From NCBI GenBank assembly GCA_937960755.1, contig CALGOL010000628.1, positions 1 to 13,186 on the forward strand: a DNA stretch of 13,186 nt. Reading direction: 5' to 3'. This document shows, one piece after another, positions 6,111-12,936 of this stretch. Under the pieces are notes generated by a model. It saw only the letters and a program-made list of their open reading frames with translations, made no database searches and was not told the DNA's origin. Origin of the DNA: an uncultured Azospirillum sp. (lineage in GTDB: Bacteria; Pseudomonadota; Alphaproteobacteria; Azospirillales; Azospirillaceae). Position 1 is the stretch's first letter. The number at the start of each line of letters is the position of its first letter. The translations under genes were made by a program, and so were the position numbers.

Positions 6111-6842
6111 ATGCTAGTCTCGACAGACGCGGGGCGGGAACGTCGTGGGGCCGCAACCGTAGTGGACGGGCTGATGCTGCGAATCCTGATTGCCGACGAT
6201 CATCCGATGGTGCGAGACGCATTGCGTCTGGCTGTCGCCTATTCTTGCCACGCCGACGAGGTGTTCGAAGCCGGCAGTCTCGACGACGCGGTTAAGATAC
6301 TCGACGAGAAAGGCGCGCTCGACATGGTGCTGCTCGATCTCAACATGCCGGGCATGCACGATCTGGACGGGCTTGTTTCGGTGCGCCGGCGCTTCCCCGC
6401 CGTGCCGGTGGTGGTGGTGTCGGCCAGCGAGGACCGCGGCTTGGTGCGCGACTGCATCCGCGCCGGGGCGTCGGGTTTCATCCCCAAATCGACGCCGCGC
6501 GACGCCATCGCGGTGGCTTTGCGCAAGGTGATGGCGGGGGAAATTTATTTGCCGGTCGGTCTCGGCGACCTGGACGAGGAAGACGAACCGGTGGAAATCA
6601 ACGAGGAGGCGGCGGAAATCGCCCGCCGGCTGCAAAGCCTGACCCAGCAGCAGATGCGGGTGTTGGAGATGCTGGGCACCGGCAAGCTGAACAAGCAGAT
6701 CGCCTTTGAGCTCAGCATCACCGAAACCACGGTGAAGGCGCATGTTTCGGCGATTTTGCAGAAACTGAAGGTGTGCAGCCGCACCCAAGCGGTGGTGCTG
6801 GCGAACAAGCTGCCCCGTCCATGGCCCAAGGTTGGCACGTGA
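6111..6842 (+). CDS. LuxR/NarL-family two-component response regulator
   Basis: This 243-residue cytoplasmic regulator has a receiver domain (about 23-142) and a LuxR-type DNA-binding domain (about 176-236). The receiver shows acidic D29-D30, phosphorylation site D76 in LLDLNMPG, S104 and K126 (PKS). The helix-turn-helix includes LNKQIAFELSITETTVKAHVSAIL. Regulators of this kind control PQQ alcohol dehydrogenase genes in other bacteria (AgmR/ExaE and MxaB types), and the setting makes that role likely here. No histidine kinase is in the window. The ATG at 6111 was chosen because TAAGGAGG (6095-6102) lies 8 bases upstream; a later ATG at 6174 would remove a 21-residue N-terminal extension. Its stop overlaps the next gene's GTG by four bases. 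Confidence 0.88.
   Translation: MLVSTDAGRERRGAATVVDGLMLRILIADDHPMVRDALRLAVAYSCHADEVFEAGSLDDAVKILDEKGALDMVLLDLNMPGMHDLDGLVSVRRRFPAVPVVVVSASEDRGLVRDCIRAGASGFIPKSTPRDAIAVALRKVMAGEIYLPVGLGDLDEEDEPVEINEEAAEIARRLQSLTQQQMRVLEMLGTGKLNKQIAFELSITETTVKAHVSAILQKLKVCSRTQAVVLANKLPRPWPKVGT
6828..6831 (+). promoter_or_regulatory. Ribosome binding site deciding the GTG start at 6839
   Basis: AAGG lies 7 bases before GTG 6839, which forms a GTGA overlap with the regulator's stop. This favours the GTG over the in-frame ATG at 6821, which lacks an evident ribosome site. Confidence 0.45.
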
Positions 6843-7414
6843 GGGCAGGCCGGCGAACCCTCTCCCCCCTTGGGGAGAGGGGCGCATGGGCGGCTGTTCT
6901 TACGCTCCTTTTCCTTCTCGCAGCACCCGCCGCGGCGCAAGTCCCCGTTCCCGACGATTACCGCATGGATCATTACCGCGCCCCCACCCCGGCCGCGTTG
7001 CCGGGCGGGACGGCGGTCGATCTCGAACAAACGCAACGCCTTATCCAAGCAAACAAGGTCTGGCTGGTGTTTGTCGAGTCGGCGGAGCGCGCCGTAGCGC
7101 CGCCGCGCCCGTGGCTGGTCGCCGCGCCAAAAACGGTGATTCCCGGCAGCGTCTGGCTGCCCAACGTCGGCAAGGGCGCGCCGGAAGCCGACGAGGTCGC
7201 CTATTTCAAGACCCGTCTCGACGCCATGCGGGCGGAGCGGCCCGGCGCCGGCTTTTTGTTTTATTGCTATATTGACTGCTGGGTGTCGTGGAACGCCGCT
7301 TTGCGGGCGATCCGGCTGGGCTACGGCCCGGTCTATTGGTATCCCGACGGGATAGACGGCTGGATGTTGGAAGGCCTGCCGACCGAACGTGTCCGTCCCG
7401 CCGGACAGCCTTGA
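6839..7414 (+). CDS. PQQ-dependent catabolism-associated CxxxCW motif protein
   Basis: This 191-residue exported protein (from GTG 6839) carries C143-Y-I-D-C147-W148 in FYCYIDCWVSWNAALRAIRLGY. That is the hallmark of a family found only near PQQ-dependent catabolic enzymes and named for its Cys-Trp motif. The YWYPDGIDGWMLEGLP ending recalls a rhodanese-like fold, so a sulfur or redox role is plausible but unproven. The signal peptide runs to about AAA33|Q34. Its n-region (residues 7-15, TLSPLGERG) is encoded by a solo copy of the palindromic repeat. No ATG, GTG or TTG follows the repeat in frame before the hydrophobic core, so translation must pass through it. The gene overlaps the regulator by four bases, implying co-translation. 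Confidence 0.82.
   Translation: MRAGRRTLSPLGERGAWAAVLTLLFLLAAPAAAQVPVPDDYRMDHYRAPTPAALPGGTAVDLEQTQRLIQANKVWLVFVESAERAVAPPRPWLVAAPKTVIPGSVWLPNVGKGAPEADEVAYFKTRLDAMRAERPGAGFLFYCYIDCWVSWNAALRAIRLGYGPVYWYPDGIDGWMLEGLPTERVRPAGQP
6858..6881. repeat. Solo palindromic hairpin, copy C (inside CxxxCW gene)
   Basis: Arms CCCTCTCCCC (6858-6867) and GGGGAGAGGG (6872-6881) enclose a CCTT loop. It matches the terminal hairpins of copies A and B but lacks the inner GGGTGAGGGGG pair and the second terminal hairpin, so it is a solo end or remnant. It is read in a different phase from copies A and B. Confidence 0.85.
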
Positions 7415-7784
7415 TCCGGCGTTGGCGGTTCGCGCGTCTCTCTCCCCGAGTCGGCGTCGGCGACTAATCGCCTGCGGATAAAAAGCAATTTATCACTAAG
7501 TAAAATGCCAAAATCATCAACTATTAATTATTATCTCCAGAGATGCAGCTTGTAAAAATCGATGATAAATTCACGCATCAACCGAAAAATAAATACATAT
7601 GCATTAAATTAATAAAAAAAAGAGAAAATAACGATAAAAAACAATTTTTCTATTTAATCGGCAGATTCAAAATATTTAAATGCTCTTGGTGTGAATAAAG
7701 CGTCAAAAAAATCAGTCTGTAACAATCTGTCCGCAATGCGCGCGACCGGAAAAGAATTCTCTTGCCTAACCAGAGGGCTAAAAA
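7415..7784. other. AT-rich gene-free region upstream of the hydrolase/PI-PLC gene
   Basis: No credible gene was found in these 370 bp; the longest small frames seen are 16 codons (from 7505 and 7561) without good ribosome sites. From about 7480 to 7720 the sequence turns sharply AT-rich, with A runs (for example 7611-7620 and 7635-7640), against GC-rich flanks. It may hold the promoter of the downstream gene and may mark a horizontally acquired segment. Confidence 0.6.
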
Positions 7785-10160
7785 ATGAAAAATATTGGCG
7801 GCGCCGAGAAAAAAATCGGCGATTTCAATGATCGCTCCGTTTTTAACGGCTTTCCTTTTTGGGAAATGGCGTTGAACAATGACGATCAACCTAATCACTC
7901 AGATAGTGAAGCGATGCAAAGCAGCCGCGCGCTATCGCAAGCGCTGGGCGCGCCCGACTGGTCGATCACCGATCTGTTCGTGCTGGTTCACGGCATGAAT
8001 AATAAGCGCGACGAGGCGCCAGGCATTTATGACGCCTACATGCGGGAAATCGCCCGTGTGGCGCTGGAGCAGGGCGTCGATGTCGCTCGCATCGGCGTGC
8101 TGGGCATTTATTGGCCTTCCATGATTGATTTAAAAAACCTGGATCGACTGGGGGCGGGCTCTACGCTGCCTTCCCTAAAGGTGCTGGGCGGCGACGGCGT
8201 TTCTCAACAGCTCATCAGGATTATCGAAGCCAACGCCAATGTGCGCCTACACGTCGCCGCGCACAGCCTGGGCACGGTCGTGCTGGCTAAGGCCCTGGGG
8301 CGGCTGGCGAGCGTCGGTTTGGGCGGTCGGATCGGGTCGGCGTTTCTGATTCAAGGGGCGGCGCAGCCCGAATGGTTTGCGCCCGGCGGTCAACTCGCCC
8401 ATGTCGCCGACAGCATCGGCGGCCCGTTGCTGATCTCCACTTCGCAACAAGATACGCTGATGCAGGCGACCGATCTGGCGATGAGCGCGGAAAACGCGCT
8501 GCGGACGCCGGCCGAGGCCGTGGTTAAGCTGTTCGACTTTTTTCAAGAATACACCCCGTTTAAACCCAACGAGAGTTGGCCGAACGTGACGTGGTGGATT
8601 AACCACGGCTATAAGAAATACCGCGACTTTTTTACCGGCGCCGGGCTCAGCGCGCCCATCGCGATTCATGGCGCGAAGGGCGGAAAGGCCGTGCCGTTGC
8701 ACCGTTCTTTTGACGACCGGGCGGAATGCGGCCCGCTGGCCTATCCCTTCGGCGCCGGCGTGCGCGGCGTATTCAATCTCAACGCCGATCACGCGATCTG
8801 CGAACATAACGCCTATAAAGTAAAAGACGTCGCTTTCGCCCATCTGATCGCCGCCGGCTTGACGTCGTCGCCGTCCGCGTCGCGGCGGGCCTCGCCCTAT
8901 CCGGCGCAGGCGCTGCCGCCGCACGCCTGGATGTCGCAGATGTGGCCGGCGCTCGCCGAGCGTCAGCTAAAGCACATCTGCCTGCCCGGTTCGCACGACG
9001 CCGGAACGTCGCATATCGTCGCGCGCTATCCGCTGCGATTCAGGGATGAGATCATCGGCTCCTACATCCGTCAGGCGGTGGACGGCAACAAATACAGCCG
9101 CTTCGCCGATGGTGCGGCCACCAGGGCGAAGGAGTATGCGCAACGTTTCGCCAACCTGTTCCGCAGGGATGAGCCGATCGACACCAGGAGCTTTTCGCAA
9201 ACCGATCTCGCCAGTTCGTTAGGCGGCCTCGTCAGCGCTATTCAGCCGCTGGCGGATCGTCGCATCGATGCGCTTTCTCTAACGCAGGAACGCGATATCG
9301 GGGCTCAACTGAGGTCTGGCGCCCGGTTCTTTGATCTGCGCCCCGCCGTGCATGGCGGCCGCTTTTATTTGGCGCATGTCGACCGCGTCAGTGACGTCGG
9401 CAAGTGGACCAATGAGATCGCCAAATACATCGGCGGCGTCGGCGAGGACTTGGAACAGGCGCTGCACAATGTCGCGCGTTTCGCCGACGAAGGCGGCAAC
9501 CAGCATGAGCTGATTATTCTCCAATTTTCGCACTATCAGAATTTAGACCGGCAATCCGGCTGCGACGCCGAAGATCTGAAAAAGCTGGTGGCGCTGACGA
9601 CGCGGGTGTTGGGCGCTCGGATCATCGTTTCAACAGTGTCCGACATTAAGTTGGATGAGATGCGATTGAACCAGTTGGCCGCGGGCGGACGGACAATTTT
9701 ATGCGTGTTCGACGATAGCGGAAACGACATGCCGTTCGACATCACGCGGGGGATCTATCGCATGTCCGGCGCGGACAGCGCGCCCCACAAGGTGACGAAC
9801 TTCAAGATTTATGACCGCTATTCCGACAAGGCGGAATGGACCGCGGCGATTGACGGTCAGCGGAACGAATTCGTCAAGTTCAAGAAAAGCGCCGGGGCGC
9901 GGCCGGGGCTGTTCCTCTTGTCGTGGACGGCGACGCAAAACAATATGGCGCCGCTGACCGCGGTGTTCGGCGACATTCGGGGCGCGGCGCTGGGCGCCAA
10001 TCGGGCGATGCTTCCCGTCATCGATCAATGGATCAGCGACGGCCTCATCACGGCCGATAACGTGCCGAACATCCTGTATCACGACTTTGTCGGCGTCGAC
10101 GTCCCGTCCGCGCCGACGGAATTGATGCGCATCACCGAAAGGTTGAATTCGCTTCGCTAA
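7785..10160 (+). CDS. Predicted two-domain lipolytic enzyme: alpha/beta hydrolase fused to PI-PLC-X-like domain
   Basis: This 791-residue protein has no signal peptide or membrane segment that I can see. The N-terminal half (about 60-370) looks like an alpha/beta hydrolase: LVLVHGMNN (H69-G70, oxyanion region), nucleophile S161 in AHSLG, candidate acid D223 and candidate histidine H353. The C-terminal half (about 385-790) resembles PI-PLC X phosphodiesterases: WMSQMW, then LPGSHDAGTSH with H404-D405, FFDLR with D517 and R519, and H531 in YLAHVDR. The R519-H531 spacing fits bacterial PI-PLC, but about 80 extra residues separate H404 from D517. A role in lipid turnover or as a secreted effector is possible, but no secretion or immunity gene is adjacent. 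The start at 7785 follows AGAGGG (7772-7777). The gene sits behind an AT-rich leader and is unrelated to its neighbours, suggesting acquisition. Confidence 0.72.
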   Translation: MKNIGGAEKKIGDFNDRSVFNGFPFWEMALNNDDQPNHSDSEAMQSSRALSQALGAPDWSITDLFVLVHGMNNKRDEAPGIYDAYMREIARVALEQGVDVARIGVLGIYWPSMIDLKNLDRLGAGSTLPSLKVLGGDGVSQQLIRIIEANANVRLHVAAHSLGTVVLAKALGRLASVGLGGRIGSAFLIQGAAQPEWFAPGGQLAHVADSIGGPLLISTSQQDTLMQATDLAMSAENALRTPAEAVVKLFDFFQEYTPFKPNESWPNVTWWINHGYKKYRDFFTGAGLSAPIAIHGAKGGKAVPLHRSFDDRAECGPLAYPFGAGVRGVFNLNADHAICEHNAYKVKDVAFAHLIAAGLTSSPSASRRASPYPAQALPPHAWMSQMWPALAERQLKHICLPGSHDAGTSHIVARYPLRFRDEIIGSYIRQAVDGNKYSRFADGAATRAKEYAQRFANLFRRDEPIDTRSFSQTDLASSLGGLVSAIQPLADRRIDALSLTQERDIGAQLRSGARFFDLRPAVHGGRFYLAHVDRVSDVGKWTNEIAKYIGGVGEDLEQALHNVARFADEGGNQHELIILQFSHYQNLDRQSGCDAEDLKKLVALTTRVLGARIIVSTVSDIKLDEMRLNQLAAGGRTILCVFDDSGNDMPFDITRGIYRMSGADSAPHKVTNFKIYDRYSDKAEWTAAIDGQRNEFVKFKKSAGARPGLFLLSWTATQNNMAPLTAVFGDIRGAALGANRAMLPVIDQWISDGLITADNVPNILYHDFVGVDVPSAPTELMRITERLNSLR

Positions 10161-10165
10161 GCGCC

Positions 10166-10218
10166 AAGACGGCGCGGTCGGCGGGCGACTTTTCGTCGCG
10201 CAACGGCCGCGCCGTCTT
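10166..10218. terminator. Convergent inverted repeat, probable shared transcription stop
   Basis: Perfect 12-bp arms AAGACGGCGCGG (10166-10177) and CCGCGCCGTCTT (10207-10218) flank a 29-base centre that can itself fold (GCGAC/GTCGC around TTTTC). It fills nearly the whole 64-bp gap between two converging genes, so it could stop transcription from both sides. Neither side has a T-tract, so classical Rho-independent action is uncertain. Confidence 0.5.
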
Positions 10219-10224
10219 AGAAAC

Positions 10225-10611
10225 TCACTTTAGCGCGCGCAAGAACGCCAACAGGTAGTCTTGTTCGGCCCCGTCGGTGATGGCGATGTGACGCATGCGG
10301 GTGCCGGGAACGAACTGGTCGTTGCCGGCGATCCACTTGCGCAGATTGTCTTCCGTCCAGACGATTTTCGACGCCTTCAGCGCGTCGGAGTAAGCGAAAC
10401 GCGCCAAGCTGGCCGCCGGCCGGCCGACAACGCCGGAAAGGCTGGGGCCGAAGGTGTTTTTCGACGGGTCGGCGGAATGGCAGCCGCCGCAACGGTGCTG
10501 GAAGACATTTTGGCCTTGAGCGGCCATCATGGTTTCGTTGTCGGCGGCGGTTGCGGCGCCCGCGGCGAAGACGGCGCCGGCCAAAGCGGCGGCGGCGATT
10601 ATATTTTTCAT
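10225..10611 (-). CDS. Class I c-type cytochrome (small, soluble, periplasmic)
   Basis: This 128-residue protein has a signal peptide (residues 1-23, Ala-rich, cleavage ATAA|DNE) and one haem-binding site C41-G-G-C44-H45. M106 in the VPGTRMRH segment is the likely sixth ligand. GPSLSGVVGRPA, FAYSDALKASKIVWTEDNLRKWIAG and the late AEQDYLLAFLRALK helix are standard for mitochondrial-type cytochrome c and bacterial c2 or c550. It should be a mobile electron carrier to a terminal oxidase. A GGAG ribosome site lies 10 bases before the start. It is not in the PQQ operon, but a sequence resembling the operator dyad upstream of the first cytochrome gene lies 62 bp upstream, which hints at co-regulation. 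Exact subclass is not settled. Confidence 0.9.
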   Translation of the reverse strand: MKNIIAAAALAGAVFAAGAATAADNETMMAAQGQNVFQHRCGGCHSADPSKNTFGPSLSGVVGRPAASLARFAYSDALKASKIVWTEDNLRKWIAGNDQFVPGTRMRHIAITDGAEQDYLLAFLRALK

Positions 10612-10898
10612 GTTGGAGAAACTCCGGCAGATGATCCGGCGCCAGTGTAATATTCTGTCGCCGACTACGGTTATTGGACTTTAGGCGAAGCGTCGTTGGT
10701 TTTGCCGGCAATCAAGGAAACGGCTGATCGGCGGGCTGGATGGTTGACCCGGCGACCAGCCGTGGGCGATTTTCTTGGCGCCGGGGCCTTTGCGCGACGT
10801 CCAGTCTCTTGCCAGACGGCCGCCGACTAGCCAAAAGTTGCGGACCTGCGGCCTCCGCCGTTGGGATGAAGACGCACAGCGAAAGTAAGAGGGCGTTC
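10612..10898. promoter_or_regulatory. Divergent promoter region between cytochrome c and Leu/Ile/Val-type binding protein
   Basis: This 287-bp gap holds start signals for both flanking genes. An operator-like 16-mer lies at 10674-10689, and an inverted pair GGCTGG/CCAGCC flanks about 16 bases near 10735-10762. No convincing -35/-10 set was identified. Confidence 0.4.
10674..10689 (-). promoter_or_regulatory. Operator-like site resembling the 457-472 dyad
   Basis: Read on the minus strand it is TTCGCC-TAAA-GTCCAA, matching 13 of 16 positions of TTGGAC-CAAA-GTCCAA. The exact 10-mer AAAGTCCAAT (minus strand 10682-10673) is shared with plus-strand 464-473. Both sites are oriented toward a cytochrome c gene. 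The binding factor is unknown. Confidence 0.35.
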
Positions 10899-12035
10899 AT
10901 GTCCAAAAGCATTACCTTGCAAGCCGCTTCCGTGCTGGCCGCCTCTGCGCTGGCCGCCGCGGCGATGACTGTCGCCGCCGGGGCTGCGCAGGCCGATATC
11001 CTCATCGGCATGGGAACCCCCACCAGCGGCCCGGTGGCGGCTTTGGGCCAAGAGGCGGTGCGCGGCGCGCAGCAGGCGGTGGACGACATCAACGCCAAGG
11101 GCGGCGTGCTGGGCCAGAAGCTGGTGCTGAAAGTGGGCGACGACGCTTGCGACCCGCGCCAGGCGGTGGCGGTCGCCAATCGCTTCGTCACTGACAAGGT
11201 GGCGGCGGTGGTCGGCCATCTGTGCTCCGGCTCGGCCATCCCGGCGGCGGAAGTCTATAATGAAGACGGCGTCGTCATGGTGACGCCGACCGCAACGAAT
11301 CCGGTGCTCACCGAACGCGGCTTTAAGACCATTTTCCGCGCTTGCGGCCGCGACGACCAACAGGGCGTGGTGGCGGGCCGCTTCCTGGCCGAGCAATACG
11401 CCGGCAAGGCGGTGGCGGTGGTTGACGATAAGCTGTCGTACGGCAAAGGGCTTTCCGACGTCGTCGCCAAGACCATCGAACAGGCCGGTGGCAAAATCGC
11501 TTATCGCGGTTCGGTGACTCAAGGCGAAAAAGACTTCTCCGCCCTCATCACCAAGCTGAAGGAAGTCAAGACCGAAGCGGTGTTTTACGGCGGCTATCAC
11601 CCGGAACTCGGGCTGCTGGTGCGTCAGGCGCGGGAATTGGGGCTGAACGCCCGCTTCGTTTCCGGCGACGGGTTGAACAACCCGGAATTCTGGTCGATCA
11701 CTGGGGCGGCCGGCGAAGGCACGCTCTATACCGACAGCCCGTCGGCGGCCAGCCATCCGGCGGCGCAGGCTTTGGTGCAGAGCTTCACCAAAGGCGGCGA
11801 GCAGGCCCCCGGCAATTTCGCCTTCTACAGCTACGGCGTGGTGCAGTTGCTGGCGCAAGGGTGGGAGAAGGCGGGCGCCGTCAATTCGGATAAGCTGGCC
11901 AAAGCCTTGCGCGCCAACGCCTTTGACACGGTGGTGGGGGAAATCCGCTTTGACGCCAAGGGCGATACGGTCAACCCGGCCTATGTGCTCTATGAGTGGA
12001 AGGACGGCAAGAACGTCCCGATGGCGGCGAAGTAA
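10899..12035 (+). CDS. Branched-chain amino acid-type ABC transporter substrate-binding protein (LivK-like)
   Basis: This 378-residue protein is a family 1 periplasmic binding protein. A signal peptide (1-32, cleavage AQA|DIL) is followed by ILIGMGTPTSGPVAALGQEAVRGAQQAVDDINAKGGVLG, the standard opening of Leu/Ile/Val receptors. C84 and C109 occupy the places of the disulfide known in LIV-binding protein. VVDDKLSYGKGLSDVV and the late FYSYGVVQLLAQGWEKAG helix are also typical. It would capture amino acids or amide-like ligands for an ABC permease, but no LivHMGF genes are in the window. The ATG at 10899 was chosen because AAGAGGG (10887-10893) precedes it and the leader begins there; an in-frame ATG at 10866 is less likely. 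Ligand specificity cannot be read from the sequence. Confidence 0.88.
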   Translation: MSKSITLQAASVLAASALAAAAMTVAAGAAQADILIGMGTPTSGPVAALGQEAVRGAQQAVDDINAKGGVLGQKLVLKVGDDACDPRQAVAVANRFVTDKVAAVVGHLCSGSAIPAAEVYNEDGVVMVTPTATNPVLTERGFKTIFRACGRDDQQGVVAGRFLAEQYAGKAVAVVDDKLSYGKGLSDVVAKTIEQAGGKIAYRGSVTQGEKDFSALITKLKEVKTEAVFYGGYHPELGLLVRQARELGLNARFVSGDGLNNPEFWSITGAAGEGTLYTDSPSAASHPAAQALVQSFTKGGEQAPGNFAFYSYGVVQLLAQGWEKAGAVNSDKLAKALRANAFDTVVGEIRFDAKGDTVNPAYVLYEWKDGKNVPMAAK

Positions 12036-12036
12036 C

Positions 12037-12095
12037 GGAAAAGCGGCCCTCCGCTTCGGCATGGTCGCCGGAGCGGGGGACCGCCCTGTTTTCCG
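12037..12095. terminator. Possible convergent terminator region
   Basis: The 64-bp gap between converging genes holds a hairpin AAGCGG-CCCT-CCGCTT (12042-12057), nested beside a wider pair CGGAAAA (12037-12043) and TTTTCCG (12089-12095). There is no clean T-tract after the stem, so the call is weak. Confidence 0.3.
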
Positions 12096-12099
12096 ATTG

Positions 12100-12936
12100 T
12101 TACATATCCAAGCCGATGTCGAAATTGGCCGCCGAATGGGTGATCCAGCCGACGGAGATCATGTCGACGCCGGATTCGGCGATGGCGCGCACGGTTTCCA
12201 GCGTGACGTTGCCGGACGCTTCGGTCAGCAGCCGGCCCTCGCACATCTTCACCGCTTGCGCCAGCGTCGCCGGCCCCATGTTGTCCAGCAACACCACGTC
12301 GGCCCCGCCGATGTCCAGCAACTCGGCTAACTGGTCGAGGGTGTCGACCTCCACCTCGATCTTGACCATATGACCCACCGCGGCCCGCGCCGCCTCGACC
12401 GCGGCGCGCACGCCGCCAGCAATGGCGATGTGGTTGTCTTTAATCAACACCGCGTCGTCGAGCCCGAAACGGTGATTGGCCCCGCCCCCCAGCTTGACCG
12501 CCCATTTCTCCAGGCTGCGCAGGCCCGGCGTGGTCTTGCGGGTGCAGACGATGCGCGCCTTGGTCCCCTCCACCGCCTGAACCAGCGCGCGGGTCGCCGT
12601 GGCGATGCCCGACATCCGCCCCATCAGGTTGAGCGCGGTGCGTTCGGCGGTCAGCAGACCGCGGGCGGTGGTGTGAACCTTGGCGATGACGCCGCCGGCC
12701 GGCACGTCGTGGCCGTCGTCATAGTTGATGGTGAACTCCGCCGCCGGGTCGAGCAGGCGGAACGCCGCCGTGGCGACGGCGAGGCCGGCGACGCGGCCTT
12801 CCTTGCGCGCCGCCAACTTGCCGACCGCTTTCAGATCGGCCGGAACCACGGCGTCGGTGGTGACATCGCCGGCGCGGCCCAAATCCTCCAGCAGGGCGGC
12901 GCGGACGATGGGCTCAATAATCAGTGGGTGCGACAC
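12100..12936 (-). CDS. nadC: Nicotinate-nucleotide pyrophosphorylase (carboxylating), quinolinate phosphoribosyltransferase
   Basis: This 278-residue cytoplasmic enzyme converts quinolinate and PRPP to nicotinate mononucleotide, pyrophosphate and CO2 in de novo NAD synthesis. The length is normal for the family. Diagnostic segments are R99-TALNLMGRMSGIAT, TRKTTPGLR (132-140), HRFGLDDAVLIKDNH (155-169), EVEVD (194-198), LLDNM (216-220) and SGN (241-243). The N-terminal VRAALLEDLGRAGDVTT is also typical. The start is GTG at 12936, with GGGAG seven bases upstream inside the preceding gene. It overlaps the end of nadB by 16 bases, so the two are surely co-transcribed and probably translationally coupled. 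Nothing unusual was seen. Confidence 0.97.
   Translation of the reverse strand: MSHPLIIEPIVRAALLEDLGRAGDVTTDAVVPADLKAVGKLAARKEGRVAGLAVATAAFRLLDPAAEFTINYDDGHDVPAGGVIAKVHTTARGLLTAERTALNLMGRMSGIATATRALVQAVEGTKARIVCTRKTTPGLRSLEKWAVKLGGGANHRFGLDDAVLIKDNHIAIAGGVRAAVEAARAAVGHMVKIEVEVDTLDQLAELLDIGGADVVLLDNMGPATLAQAVKMCEGRLLTEASGNVTLETVRAIAESGVDMISVGWITHSAANFDIGLDM

Noticed and set aside
2008..6881. CRISPR array
   Set aside because: There are only a few copies, spaced irregularly by hundreds to thousands of bases, within genes and with no cas genes.
7650..7898. 82-codon minus-strand frame overlapping the AT-rich leader
   Set aside because: It overlaps the start of the hydrolase/PI-PLC gene on the opposite strand and has no recognisable features. 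It is hydrophobic in part because of the AT-rich sequence.
7785..10160. Toxin with adjacent immunity gene
   Set aside because: The 64-bp downstream gap and the AT-rich upstream gap contain no credible small gene, so a toxin-immunity pair cannot be supported here.
10827..12062. 411-codon minus-strand open frame
   Set aside because: It is antisense to the well-supported LivK-like gene, with Arg/His-rich shadow composition and no recognisable domain.
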